Assembly: GCF_037338445.1 (NCBI RefSeq)
Contig: NZ_CP147838.1
Location: 1,612,001 to 1,676,000, forward strand
Source: Salinibaculum sp. SYNS191
GTDB taxonomy: Archaea; Halobacteriota; Halobacteria; Halobacteriales; Haloarculaceae
Direction of reading: 5' to 3'
Length of the DNA stretch: 64,000 bases
Below, one piece after another: positions 32,993 through 41,080 of this stretch. Made by a program: the position numbers and the translations under genes. The notes beneath the pieces were generated by a model. It had not been told where the DNA came from. It saw only the letters and a program-made list of their open reading frames with translations, and searched no databases. How positions within the stretch are numbered: the stretch's first letter is position 1; every line of letters begins with the position of its first letter.

Positions 32993-33311
32993 CTCGCAAA
33001 CAAGTGTTACTGATGGCCCACAGTACGGTGCGTCGGTCAGGGGCTCGCAACGGCACAGCTGAGAATACACGAGAAAGGTCAGTAACCATGGCGTCGCTCC
33101 GGTTTCGAAGTGGCGGCGGCGCGAACCACGACGGCCGACAGGTTCCTCGGAGCGGCGTTCCTGTAGCCCGTTTGAACAGTAGAGCGGTCACAGAGCCGTT
33201 CTGCAGTCCTCAAAGACCCCCTGAAACCGTTCACGGTCCGGAATACAAAACGGGAACACCCGCTACGTTGAACTGGAGACCCCCGGACACCGAAGGAATG
33301 TCGCAAGACCC
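32993..33311. other. Gap before the anchored fibre-like protein
   Basis: 319 bases. A reading frame of 103 codons over 33004-33315 lacks codon bias and homology. No terminator, RNA or repeat was seen. Confidence 0.45.
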
Positions 33312-34205
33312 GTGAACCGAACACACCTCCTCCTGGTCGGGGTAGCCGTGTCGGTAGCCTTGCTCGTCCCGACGGGTGCGTTCTCCGCCGGCGGGACCGA
33401 CGAGGTGACCGACGACCTGGTGCTGTCGCCGAGCGACGGACCGAACGGGAAGTACGCGCTCCTGAACAGCGACGACGAAATCGAACTCCTGCTGTCCGGT
33501 GCGAACCCCTCCCTCGAAGCGGAGGGGCTCAACGACGAGACGGTGACGCCGCTGGACGACGTCTTCACCATCACCTACACCGGCGACGAGTACGCCCGCG
33601 TCTGGCTCACCGACGACGCTGAGGACGTCCACTTCTACCGGGGTGACGACCCCGACGACGTCATCGAGAGCAGACCGAACAACGTCACGGTCGGGCCCGA
33701 CGAGACGGTCCGCGTCGGCGTGCTCGTCGACGCGCGCGGCGACGACGACGTCGAAAGCGTCGACGAGTTCACCGTCCACGCGGAACTCGGCGACAGCGAC
33801 GACGGCCACAGCGTCAACACGGCCGAAACCGACGAGGAGCGCGAGACGGACACACCGACGGCGACGGTGACGCCGACAGAGACGCCGACGGCGACCGAGA
33901 CGGCCACAGCGGGGGAAACCGAAACGGCGACGGCGGGCGCTCAGACCGAAGCCACGGACGGAGCGCCAGCGGCGACGGGAACCGAAACGGAAACAGAAAC
34001 CGAAACCGGCGCGACTACCGAATCCGGGGCTGCCGAGGGGAGTCCCGCCAGCGGGGACACGACGCCGTCGGAACCCGACGCCGGTGACGCCGGCGGTCCG
34101 TCGGAACTCGGCGGGTTCAGCCCGGTCGCGCTGACTGCCACCGCGGCGATGCTGGGGGTGCTCTTGCTCTCCCTGGCGCTGTACCGGTACCGCGGCGGAC
34201 GATGA
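33312..34205 (+). CDS. TasA/DUF1102-like protein with Thr/Glu stalk and C-terminal membrane anchor
   Basis: 297 residues from a GTG start. A signal-like N-terminus (MNRTHLLLVGVAVSVALL) precedes PTGAFSAGG and the domain with DDVFTITYTGDEYARVWLTDD, equivalent to the DLFRIANQGTKPARVWL stretch in the protein at 30765. Residues about 175-255 are a Thr/Glu/Ala-rich stalk with repeated TPTATVTPTET-like units; the C-terminus ends in GGFSPVALTATAAMLGV...LALYRYRGGR, a single membrane helix with a basic tail. This is the shape of a cell-wall-anchored or sortase-like substrate; the gene 61 bases downstream codes for a rhomboid-type protease. Confidence 0.75.
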   Translation: MNRTHLLLVGVAVSVALLVPTGAFSAGGTDEVTDDLVLSPSDGPNGKYALLNSDDEIELLLSGANPSLEAEGLNDETVTPLDDVFTITYTGDEYARVWLTDDAEDVHFYRGDDPDDVIESRPNNVTVGPDETVRVGVLVDARGDDDVESVDEFTVHAELGDSDDGHSVNTAETDEERETDTPTATVTPTETPTATETATAGETETATAGAQTEATDGAPAATGTETETETETGATTESGAAEGSPASGDTTPSEPDAGDAGGPSELGGFSPVALTATAAMLGVLLLSLALYRYRGGR

Positions 34206-34265
34206 CCGAACGGACCATCACACTGATAGGAACGGCGCGGGCACGTTCCGACACCTGATTCACAG

Positions 34266-35147
34266 ATGGGGAGCGGTCAATCGACGTCCGGACGGGGTCC
34301 GGGCGAGTGGGTCCGCGCGGCTGACCTGGTCCTGATAGCCGCTGTCCCGGCGGTGTTGCTCGCGGTGTTCGCGCTGCCGGTGGCGACGCGGGAATCGCTC
34401 GTCTTCGAGTACGCGGCACCGTCGCTCCGGACCGCCGTCGCCGCACCGTTCGTCCACTTCGACCGGGGACACCTCGCGTTCAACCTCGCGGGATACGCGC
34501 TCGTGGTGCCGACGACCTACCTGCTGAGCGCGGCCTGTGGCTGCCAGCGGCGGTTCAGGGTCGTGTTGGTCTCGCTGGTGGTCAGTACGCCCGCGCTGCT
34601 GTCGTATCTCAACCTGGCGGTCGCCCGCGACGGCGTCGGCTTCGGCTTCTCCGGCGTGCTGATGGCGCTGTACGGCTACCTCCCGCTGGCGCTGGCCGAC
34701 CACCTGGAGACGCGCCTCGACGTCGGCCGGACCCGGACGGTCGCACCGCTGTTTTTCTTCTCGGGACTGACCGTGATTACCGCACTGACGCTGTGGCTCG
34801 CCGCCAGAAACCCCGTGTCGGTGCCGGTTCGTGGCATCGTGGTCCCCGTCGGCACCGTCCTCGTGGCGTCGCTGGCCGGCCTCGTCGTCGCGCTGGTGCT
34901 GGTCGTCGCCCTCTACGGCCTGTCGTTGCACGACCGGCCGACGGACCTCCGGACGAGGCTCCGCGCGGCGTTCGCCCGTCCCGGCCAGTTCGAACTGGCC
35001 GTCGCCGGAGTGGTCCTGTTCGCGGCCGTGCCGTTCGCGACGTTCCCGCTCGACCCCGTCGTGGGAGGCGGCGTCGTCAACCTCTACGTCCACGTCCTGG
35101 GCTACGCGCTCGGGTTCATCGCGGTGTACCTGTACTGGCTGCTCTAG
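34266..35147 (+). CDS. Rhomboid-type intramembrane serine protease
   Basis: 293 residues with about six to eight membrane helices. Helix 2 has PFVHFDRGHLAFNLAGYAL, matching the rhomboid HxxxN motif (H69, N73). GFGFSG near 125-130 contains the GxSG nucleophile (S129). The catalytic histidine is in VNLYVHVLGYALGF near the C-terminus (H276). The sequence between is unlike common bacterial rhomboids. Rhomboids cut membrane helices of other proteins; the adjacent protein with a C-terminal helix is an obvious candidate substrate. ATG at 34266 is 61 bases past that gene's stop. Confidence 0.75.
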   Translation: MGSGQSTSGRGPGEWVRAADLVLIAAVPAVLLAVFALPVATRESLVFEYAAPSLRTAVAAPFVHFDRGHLAFNLAGYALVVPTTYLLSAACGCQRRFRVVLVSLVVSTPALLSYLNLAVARDGVGFGFSGVLMALYGYLPLALADHLETRLDVGRTRTVAPLFFFSGLTVITALTLWLAARNPVSVPVRGIVVPVGTVLVASLAGLVVALVLVVALYGLSLHDRPTDLRTRLRAAFARPGQFELAVAGVVLFAAVPFATFPLDPVVGGGVVNLYVHVLGYALGFIAVYLYWLL

Positions 35148-35195
35148 CTCTCGGTACGGAGAACCGCGCTCGTCCGCAGAAACAGTCCCCTGGTC

Positions 35196-36086
35196 TCAGA
35201 GCAGCCCCGTCTTCTGGAGCTTCATCAGGTCCTCGGTGTCCAGCGTCTCGCCTTCCTTGAACTTCTGATAGATTTCCTCGGCTTCCTCGCGGGCGGCCTC
35301 TTCCTTCTCCTCGCGCTGCTCGCGCTCGGCTTCCTCTTCCTTCTTGTCCAGTTCGCGCAGGCGCTTCTGGACGCGGACGAAGTCCTCGTGGTGGCGGTCG
35401 GCCGCCTCCTGGGCATCCACGAACTTCTCGTGCATCTCGTCGGCTTCGTCGCGGATGTCGTCGGCCTCGCGGTAGGCCTCGATCATCTGGTTGTGGTGTT
35501 TCTGGGCCTCGTCCGCGAGTTCGGTGACCTTCTGGTGGTGCTTGGACGCCTCGGCGCGGACCTCCTCGGCCTCGGCTTCGAGGTCCTCGAGGTCGGCGTT
35601 CTGGTCGAGCTTCTCCTTCTTGTCCTGGAGCTTCTCGCGCTTGTCCTCGATTTTCTCGATGAGTTCCCGCTCCTCCTCGGCACCGAGGACCTCGGTCTGC
35701 TGTTTGAACTCCAGGTCCTCGATCTCCTCTTCGAGCTGTTCGATGGACTTGCCCTCGTCGAGCTTGAGGTCGTTTTTGAGCTCCTCGACCTCGTCGAAGA
35801 GTTCGTTGGCCTTCGCGTTGAGCTCGTTGCGCTTCTCCTTGTGCTCCTGGACCTGCTCGTTGAGCTCGTCGCGCTTCTCGCGGTGTTCCTGGGCCTCGTC
35901 GACCTTCTCGCGAGTCTTCGCGTTCAGGTCGTCGCGGTCGGAGGCGCGCTCCGAGGCGAGCTGGTTCAGCTCGTTGCGTCGGTCGCGGAGCTTGCCGGCG
36001 AGCTTGATGAGCTCCCCTTTGGAGTTGTTTTCGAGGTTGTCGTCTGTCAGTTCTACGTTCTTTGATTCGTCTATCGAGTCTACCAT
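35196..36086 (-). CDS. Long coiled-coil protein (COG1340-like)
   Basis: 296 residues, extremely rich in Glu, Lys and Arg, with heptads through almost all of the length (about 15-280) and no membrane segment. It matches the archaeal coiled-coil proteins of COG1340, which are abundant and of unknown function. The C-terminal DTEDLMKLQKTGLL is the conserved end. The ATG at 36086 fits the family; its promoter seems to lie more than 200 bases upstream (cttaaatatt near 36322-36332), giving a long leader. Confidence 0.85.
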   Translation of the reverse strand: MVDSIDESKNVELTDDNLENNSKGELIKLAGKLRDRRNELNQLASERASDRDDLNAKTREKVDEAQEHREKRDELNEQVQEHKEKRNELNAKANELFDEVEELKNDLKLDEGKSIEQLEEEIEDLEFKQQTEVLGAEEERELIEKIEDKREKLQDKKEKLDQNADLEDLEAEAEEVRAEASKHHQKVTELADEAQKHHNQMIEAYREADDIRDEADEMHEKFVDAQEAADRHHEDFVRVQKRLRELDKKEEEAEREQREEKEEAAREEAEEIYQKFKEGETLDTEDLMKLQKTGLL

Positions 36087-36419
36087 GTTTGAGCCTCTGT
36101 GCCATGTCCGCTGCGGCAGCCGGCAGTCGACCCCCGTCGGCCGAGTAGCTGGTCGGTCACGAACTGGGCCACCGGAGCACCGGGGGTCCTCGAACCGACA
36201 CAGCCACCGGTATCGGTTGGCTGACGCCGACAACAAGATTTCCCTGTCATACTGGGCGATAGCACGATACTGCCGGAACGCCGCAACGTTCTGGTAGCAC
36301 TACGTACTGGCGATGGGCGCTTAAATATTCCGGTCCCCGAGACCCCTGTTTCTCCGTACCACACGCCGCCAGACGCCGGTTTGGGGACAACTGACACACC
36401 GGCGCTGGCGTCGGTTCGG
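36087..36419. other. Intergenic region with a long 5' leader
   Basis: 333 bases. The only AT-rich promoter-like element on the minus strand is near 36322-36332. If it drives the coiled-coil gene, the mRNA has a leader of about 215 bases, unusual in haloarchaea. Several short inverted repeats occur, with no recognised riboswitch. Confidence 0.45.
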
Positions 36420-38243
36420 CTACAGTTCGTAGCGGTTCTCGACCGTCCCGCCGTCGGCCTCCACCGTCAGCGTCACCGCGTCGGCGTCGGCCGGGACGTC
36501 GAGCGTACCCCGCCAGCGGTCGGCCGCGTCGACGGTCACATCGGTCTCCCCAGCGTCGTCGCCGGCGTCCCACCGCAGCGTCGCCGAGAGCGGGGCCGGC
36601 GCGTCGTTGACGACGACAGCCTCAGTCCCGCCGCCGGAGGTGTCGGCGAGGAACGCCTGGACCGGTTCGAACGCCGTCGCGAGTGCGTCCCGGGCCGCCT
36701 TCGGCGTGCCGTCGACGGCGTAGACGCCCATCCCCGCGCCGTCGGTGTCCCGGAGCACGCTGGCGACGGCACCGAGCCCGCGCCGGCGCGCCCCCTCGGC
36801 GACCGTCCGGACCACGTCGCGCTGGTAGGCCTGCGACGCCTCGATGCCGCCGTCGGCGTGGGCGGCGTGCTTGCCGGCGTCGAACCCCGCCGCGGCGTCG
36901 ACGTCCGCACCGAGCGAGCCCGCGCCGAAGGCGGCCAGCAGGTCCGTCGGGTACCGGGAGAGCAGGCCGTCGAGGCTGTCCGCGGTGCCGTAGTCCCAGC
37001 CGGGATAGTACGCGGCGGCGTCGTGGTCGACGCCCGGGCCACCGACGACCGGCACGGCGGGGCGGTAGTCGGGGAACGCCTCGGCGACCCGCTCGGCGGG
37101 GCCGCGGTCGTAGCTCGTCCGCCAGGCCCGCCAGCGCAGGCGCAGGCTGTCGAGGAAGCCGTCGCCGACCGCGTCCGCGAAGGCGTCGGTCGGCTCGTCG
37201 TGGACGCCGAAGGCCGCCAGGCTCGGGTGGGTGCTGTAGGCGTCTGCCAGCGTCTCCGCCAGCGCGGCCCCGCGGTCGGCGTCGAAGCGGCCGGGACCGG
37301 TCAGCGGGAGGCCCTGCCAGACGAGCAGGCCGGCCTCGTCGCAGGCCTCGTAGAACGCCGGTGGAAGGACGTGTGCGGGGGCGCGGACGAGATTGGCGTT
37401 GAGGTCGAGCGCCCGGTCGACGTCGTCCGGGTCGGCGGTGGCGAGGTTGACGCCCCGGACCGGCAGTTCCTGCCCGTTGACGACGAACTGGCTGCCATCG
37501 CGGGCGATGTCACAGACGCCGGTGGTGACCGAGCGCTCGTGGTCGCCGAGTTTCGCGCGGAGCCGGTAGCGGTGCTGGTCGCCGAGGTCGCGGGGCCACC
37601 ACAGCGCCGGGTCGCGCACGTCGATGGTGTGCTCGACCGTGGTCTTGCCCGGCCCGCTGGTCTCGACGCTGCCCCGTTCCATCATCCCGCGGGTCTGCAG
37701 GTCGCCCTCGGGCTTCAGGGAGTAGGTGATGCGCTCGTCGATAGGGTCCTCGGAGACGACGGTCGTGCGGACGTGCAGGCGCGCGCCCTCGTCGGTCAGT
37801 TCCGGCCGGACGCGGATGCGGTCGATGTACGGCAGCGGGTAGGCTTCCAGCGACGCGCCCCACCAGATGCCGGGCACGCGCTCCTCGGGGGGGACGGCGT
37901 CGGTGTCGTGGAGGCCGCCGAAGCGATCCTCCGGGCGGTGGCAGGTGACGGAGAGTTCGTTGTCCTCGAAGGGAAGGAAGGGGAGACGAAGCGGCTCGAA
38001 GTAGGCGTCGTGGTCGACGGCCCCGTCGCCGTCGAGGCGTTCGCCGGTCACGTCGACCGTCGCACGCGCGTACAGCCCCGACAGTTCCACGACGGCGACG
38101 TCGTCGCGCTCGTCGCGGGGGTCGTCGAAGTGGGTCACGTAGGTCACCCCGTCGGCCCTCGCGAACGCCTCGGGCTTGCCCGGGACCGTCACGGACCGCT
38201 CCTCGGTGTCCCCGACCGCCGTCGCACGCCACTCGTCGAACAT
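36420..38243 (-). CDS. GH2-fold beta-mannosidase-like protein with altered active site
   Basis: 607 residues. The GH2 segments are DPALWWPRDLGDQHRYRL (about 211-228), FVVNGQELPVRGVNLATAD (253-271), and FYEACDEAGLLVWQGLPL (298-315). The acid/base region is FGVHDEP (about 345-351, usually N-E). The nucleophile region, normally SEFG, reads LLAAFGAGS (435-443), so the nucleophile is alanine. The first 200 residues form the usual jelly-roll sugar-binding part. Either it is a non-catalytic protein or it uses another acidic residue. The start MFDEWRA (38243) is preferred over the nine-residue upstream extension. Confidence 0.8.
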   Translation of the reverse strand: MFDEWRATAVGDTEERSVTVPGKPEAFARADGVTYVTHFDDPRDERDDVAVVELSGLYARATVDVTGERLDGDGAVDHDAYFEPLRLPFLPFEDNELSVTCHRPEDRFGGLHDTDAVPPEERVPGIWWGASLEAYPLPYIDRIRVRPELTDEGARLHVRTTVVSEDPIDERITYSLKPEGDLQTRGMMERGSVETSGPGKTTVEHTIDVRDPALWWPRDLGDQHRYRLRAKLGDHERSVTTGVCDIARDGSQFVVNGQELPVRGVNLATADPDDVDRALDLNANLVRAPAHVLPPAFYEACDEAGLLVWQGLPLTGPGRFDADRGAALAETLADAYSTHPSLAAFGVHDEPTDAFADAVGDGFLDSLRLRWRAWRTSYDRGPAERVAEAFPDYRPAVPVVGGPGVDHDAAAYYPGWDYGTADSLDGLLSRYPTDLLAAFGAGSLGADVDAAAGFDAGKHAAHADGGIEASQAYQRDVVRTVAEGARRRGLGAVASVLRDTDGAGMGVYAVDGTPKAARDALATAFEPVQAFLADTSGGGTEAVVVNDAPAPLSATLRWDAGDDAGETDVTVDAADRWRGTLDVPADADAVTLTVEADGGTVENRYEL

Positions 38244-38404
38244 ACAACTCCGCGCGTCCGCCGCCCACATATCATTTGCGTGTCTCTCGACGGGGAGGGA
38301 CGCGCCGTCCCTGACGAGCGCCGCGAAGCCCCTCGCAGTCCCACACTTTCACTTCCACCGCGCCCATGGCTCGCTTTAACGGTGCTAGCGGGCCAAGTGA
38401 GGGT

Positions 38405-38557
38405 ATGCTCGACGAACTCGCCTGCACCTGCGAAGCGGCCGGCTGCGACCGCGAACTCGGCGACGACGACTGCATGCTCGCCTACCGCACGGACGCGGGC
38501 GAGCGCCGCGCCTACGAGTGCGACTGCGGTGCCGTGACCGTCACCGTCCACCGATAA
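38405..38557 (+). CDS. Small cysteine-rich protein
   Basis: 50 residues: MLDELACTCEAAGCDRELGDD then CMLAYRTDAGERRAYECDCGAVTVTVHR. Seven cysteines, including CTC..C and CDC, point to a zinc-binding fold. Starts with ATG at 38405. Ends 30 bases before dph6. No family known to me. Confidence 0.65.
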   Translation: MLDELACTCEAAGCDRELGDDDCMLAYRTDAGERRAYECDCGAVTVTVHR

Positions 38558-38587
38558 GGGTTTGAGCGGCGGCGCGCTCTTGCCGGT

Positions 38588-39310
38588 ATGACATCCGGCG
38601 CGTGGGTCAGCCTCTTCTCGGGCGGCAAGGACTCCTCGTGGGCGCTGTACCAGGCGCTCGAACGCGGCCTCCCCGTCGAGCGGCTGGTGACCGTCCACCC
38701 CGACGGCGACTCCTACATGTATCACGTCCCGGCGACGGAACTCGCCGGTCTCGCCGCCGAGAGCGTCGGTATCCCGCTGGTCGACGTCCACCCCGACAAC
38801 TTCGGAGCGGACGACGTGCCCGACGCCGGCGCGCAGGGCGACGCCGAACTCGAACCGCTGGAGGCGGCGCTTCGGGACCTGGCCGGGAACCTCGACGGCG
38901 GCATCGCCGGCCTCACCGCCGGGGCCGTCGAGAGCGAGTACCAGACCTCGCGCATCGAGGCGATGGCCGAGCGCCTGGACGCCGAACTCTTCGCCCCGCT
39001 GTGGCAGCGCGACCCCGAGACGCTGGCCGAGGAAATGCTGGCGGCCGGCTTCGAGATAACCATCATCCAGGTGGCCGCGGCGGGCCTCGACGAGTCGTGG
39101 CTCGGCCGGACGCTCGACGCCGACGCGCTCGCGGACCTCCGTGCACTCAACGAGGAGTACGGCGTCCACATCCTCGGAGAGGGTGGCGAGTTCGAGACGC
39201 TGGTGACCGACGGTCCCCACATGAGCCGCCCCATCGAACTCGACTACACGACCGACTGGGACGGCACCCGCGGCACCATCGTCGTCGAAGACGCGTGGCT
39301 CGGTGAGTGA
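38588..39310 (+). CDS. dph6: Diphthine-ammonia ligase
   Basis: 240 residues. The N-terminal PP-loop ATPase motif FSGGKDSSWALYQALE binds ATP; EYQTSRIEAMAERL, ITIIQVAAAGLDESWLGR and GEGGEFETLVTDGP are the typical ATP-pyrophosphatase blocks of Dph6. It catalyses the last step of diphthamide synthesis on elongation factor 2, using ammonia and ATP. Start ATG at 38588; stands alone between small genes. Confidence 0.92.
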   Translation: MTSGAWVSLFSGGKDSSWALYQALERGLPVERLVTVHPDGDSYMYHVPATELAGLAAESVGIPLVDVHPDNFGADDVPDAGAQGDAELEPLEAALRDLAGNLDGGIAGLTAGAVESEYQTSRIEAMAERLDAELFAPLWQRDPETLAEEMLAAGFEITIIQVAAAGLDESWLGRTLDADALADLRALNEEYGVHILGEGGEFETLVTDGPHMSRPIELDYTTDWDGTRGTIVVEDAWLGE

Positions 39311-39344
39311 GTCGAAGCGGTTCGAGGTCGCCAGCGGCCCGTCG

Positions 39345-39764
39345 TCAGGACAGGGGGTCGATGCGGTCGACGGGCATCACGGAGTAGTCGATGGAGAGGA
39401 TGTCCTGCGTGGCGCGAATCTTGCCCACGAAGGTAGAGATGTCGGCCATCGACCCTTCGAGGATGAACAGTTCCATGCAGTAGTGGTCGCCGACGTGGTT
39501 GTGGACGTTCGAGGTCACCAGTTCGTCGTAGTCGTGGCGGATGTGCATCATCCGCTGTTCGACGTCCGTCGACTGGTAGTCGAAGAGGACGGTGATGACG
39601 CCCATCAGTTCGCGGTCCTCCAGTTGCTTGTCCTCGAACTCGCCCAGCAGGTTCCGGGCAGCCTCGCGGACGACCTCGCTTCGACCGGTGTACCCGTGCT
39701 CGTCGGCGAACGCGTCGATGCGCTCCAGCAACTCGTCCGGCATCGAGACGCTGACGACTGTCAT
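39345..39764 (-). CDS. nikR: NikR-type nickel-responsive regulator
   Basis: 139 residues. The N-terminal ribbon-helix-helix (about 1-48: [33 protein letters not shown]) binds DNA; the C-terminal ACT domain (60-135) has the nickel ligands: H in HIRHDY, and HNHVGDHYC, giving the two His and one Cys seen in NikR. A perfect inverted repeat (39783-39797) with the TATA element beyond it is directly upstream, suggesting autoregulation. Nickel transport targets are not in the window. Confidence 0.88.
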   Translation of the reverse strand: MTVVSVSMPDELLERIDAFADEHGYTGRSEVVREAARNLLGEFEDKQLEDRELMGVITVLFDYQSTDVEQRMMHIRHDYDELVTSNVHNHVGDHYCMELFILEGSMADISTFVGKIRATQDILSIDYSVMPVDRIDPLS

Positions 39765-39782
39765 GTATTAATTCACGCGCCG

Positions 39783-39797
39783 GATTCTACTAGAATC
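39783..39797. promoter_or_regulatory. NikR operator candidate
   Basis: gattcta c tagaatc is a perfect 7-base inverted repeat with a one-base centre, 18 bases before the nikR start, between the start codon and an ataataag TATA element (minus strand, 39798-39806). Confidence 0.6.
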
Positions 39798-39879
39798 TTA
39801 TTATCGTCCCGCGCCGCGGGCGTCGCGCCCCCGGTCGCGTGTCAATATGTACCACTACCGTTAGAGCTATATGCTGGTG

Positions 39880-39889
39880 TGGTATACCA
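39880..39889. promoter_or_regulatory. Palindrome between TATA box and start of the zinc-finger gene
   Basis: tggtatacca is a perfect 10-base palindrome eight bases before the ATG at 39898; an agctatatg TATA element is about 28 bases before the start. Confidence 0.4.
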
Positions 39890-39897
39890 TAGCACGT

Positions 39898-40074
39898 ATG
39901 GCGTCCGCACCGAGCAGCGACGACATGTTCGACGAGTTCCTGACCCAGCGCGGTCACGAGACCGAAAGCGTCGGCTGGGAACAGAACTATAACAAGAAGC
40001 AGTGCCCCGACTGTGGCGGCCTCCACGCGGAGGGCGCCACAGAGTGCTCGGTCTGCGGCTGGACACCGGTATAG
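39898..40074 (+). CDS. HVO_0416-type zinc-finger protein
   Basis: 58 residues, MASAPSSDDMFDEFLTQRG then QCPDCGGLHAEGATECSVCGW. Two CxxC knuckles make a C4 zinc ribbon. The pattern is one I know from the HVO_0416 family of haloarchaea, whose role is not established. The start follows a TATA box by 28 bases; the upstream in-frame ATG (39871) would overlap the TATA. Confidence 0.82.
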   Translation: MASAPSSDDMFDEFLTQRGHETESVGWEQNYNKKQCPDCGGLHAEGATECSVCGWTPV

Positions 40075-40672
40075 CGCCGTCACCGTCCCTGCGATTTTTT
40101 GAGTCACAGTCCACAGCGGCCGCTCGGGCGGTCGAAGCGTGAGAGAGGTGTAGCCGACCACCGCGCCGCGTGGATAGCGGCGCGACGGGCGGCCTCGGCG
40201 TGAGCCGTCCGACGTCGCCCGGCCGCGACGCCCGACGACCGTCACCGAGCGAGGCCCTCGTGCGGGCGTGACCGCGGCGCAGTGGGTGCCATCCGGGAGG
40301 ACCCGTTCCACGTCCTCCGTGCGGTGCCACAGCCACGTCCCGGCGGGGGCCGACAGCGTCTCGTGGACCGCGTCCGGGCGCCGCGTGACGACCGCTCCGG
40401 GACGTCAAGGTCGTCTGCGAGCCGACAAGCGTCCGGGGGTGTTCTGTCACCCTGTCGCCACTCACACACCCGACCGGGCTGGAGACAGCGCGTTGGCCGT
40501 CACGAGGGGGATTAGCCGGCCCGGTTGGCGGTGATACGGCGGTCGTCAGTGCCGGACGCGGTCCGCATCGGACCTACAGCCCGGTCCGTCATAACTCCCG
40601 GCGAGTAGTTTCTGAGTCTGAAAGAGCCCGCTCCCGAAAACGCTTATGTGCTGGAGTAGCCTGTTCCCGGTA
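40075..40672. other. 598-base region without an intact gene
   Basis: GC-rich throughout, which is unusual for a haloarchaeal intergenic gap. On the minus strand, 40197-40406 shows a well-biased frame (see pseudogene entry). The rest holds nothing recognised. Confidence 0.5.
40140..40469 (-). pseudogene. Possible decayed coding segment
   Basis: Minus-strand bases from about 40,406 to 40,200 translate to HETLSAPAGTWLWHRTED then VERVLPDGTHCAAVTPARG, with GC-rich third positions. The frame is closed upstream by TGA near 40409, and continuing upstream needs a shift into the frame that starts with GTG at 40469 (CEWRQGD...RLADDLDVPE). This looks like a frameshifted gene, but no family could be named. 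Confidence 0.3.
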
Positions 40673-41020
40673 GTGGACGACCGTAGCATCGAGGAGATAC
40701 TCGACACCATCGGTGACCGCCACGCCAGGCGTGTCCTGGCGGCAATCAGCCGGGAACCCAAGTCCGCGAAGGACCTCGCCGAGGAGTGTGACCTGTCGCT
40801 GCCGACGGTCTACCGGCGCATCGAGATGCTCGACGAGTACGACCTCGTCACGGACCAGACGCTGGTCGCCGACGACGGCAACCACTACAAGGTCTACGAG
40901 TCGAACTTCGAGAGCACCGTCATCTCGCTGGAGGAGGACCAGTACCGGGTCCGCATCTACCGCGAGGAGAACCTGCCCGACCGGTTCAGCCAGCTGTGGG
41001 ACGACCTCCGCACCGAGTGA
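40673..41020 (+). CDS. Winged-helix (ArsR-like) regulator
   Basis: 115 residues from GTG 40673 (or 124 from ATG 40646). The sequence VDDRSIEEILDTIGDRHARRVLAAISREPKSAKDLAEECDLSLPTVYRRIEMLDEYDLV is a classic winged helix: the LSLPTVYRRIEML helix is the recognition helix. The C-terminal half is acidic. It is 60 bases from the next gene, a small membrane protein, and many haloarchaea have this pair, so joint function is likely. Confidence 0.82.
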   Translation: MDDRSIEEILDTIGDRHARRVLAAISREPKSAKDLAEECDLSLPTVYRRIEMLDEYDLVTDQTLVADDGNHYKVYESNFESTVISLEEDQYRVRIYREENLPDRFSQLWDDLRTE

Positions 41021-41080
41021 CGAGTGACCGTCGGGGGTAGCCACGTTTATTAGACCACTTTGTCTATCACTCCCCAACCG

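Noticed and set aside
33004..33315. 103-codon plus-strand frame before the anchored fibre-like gene
   Set aside because: Codon third positions are random, the product is a mix of Arg/Pro/Ser without structure, and it overlaps the next start.
33840..34070. Repeat array in the Thr/Glu-rich stalk taken as CRISPR or satellite
   Set aside because: It is protein-level low complexity (gacggcgacg-like codons for TAT/TET), without constant repeats or spacers.
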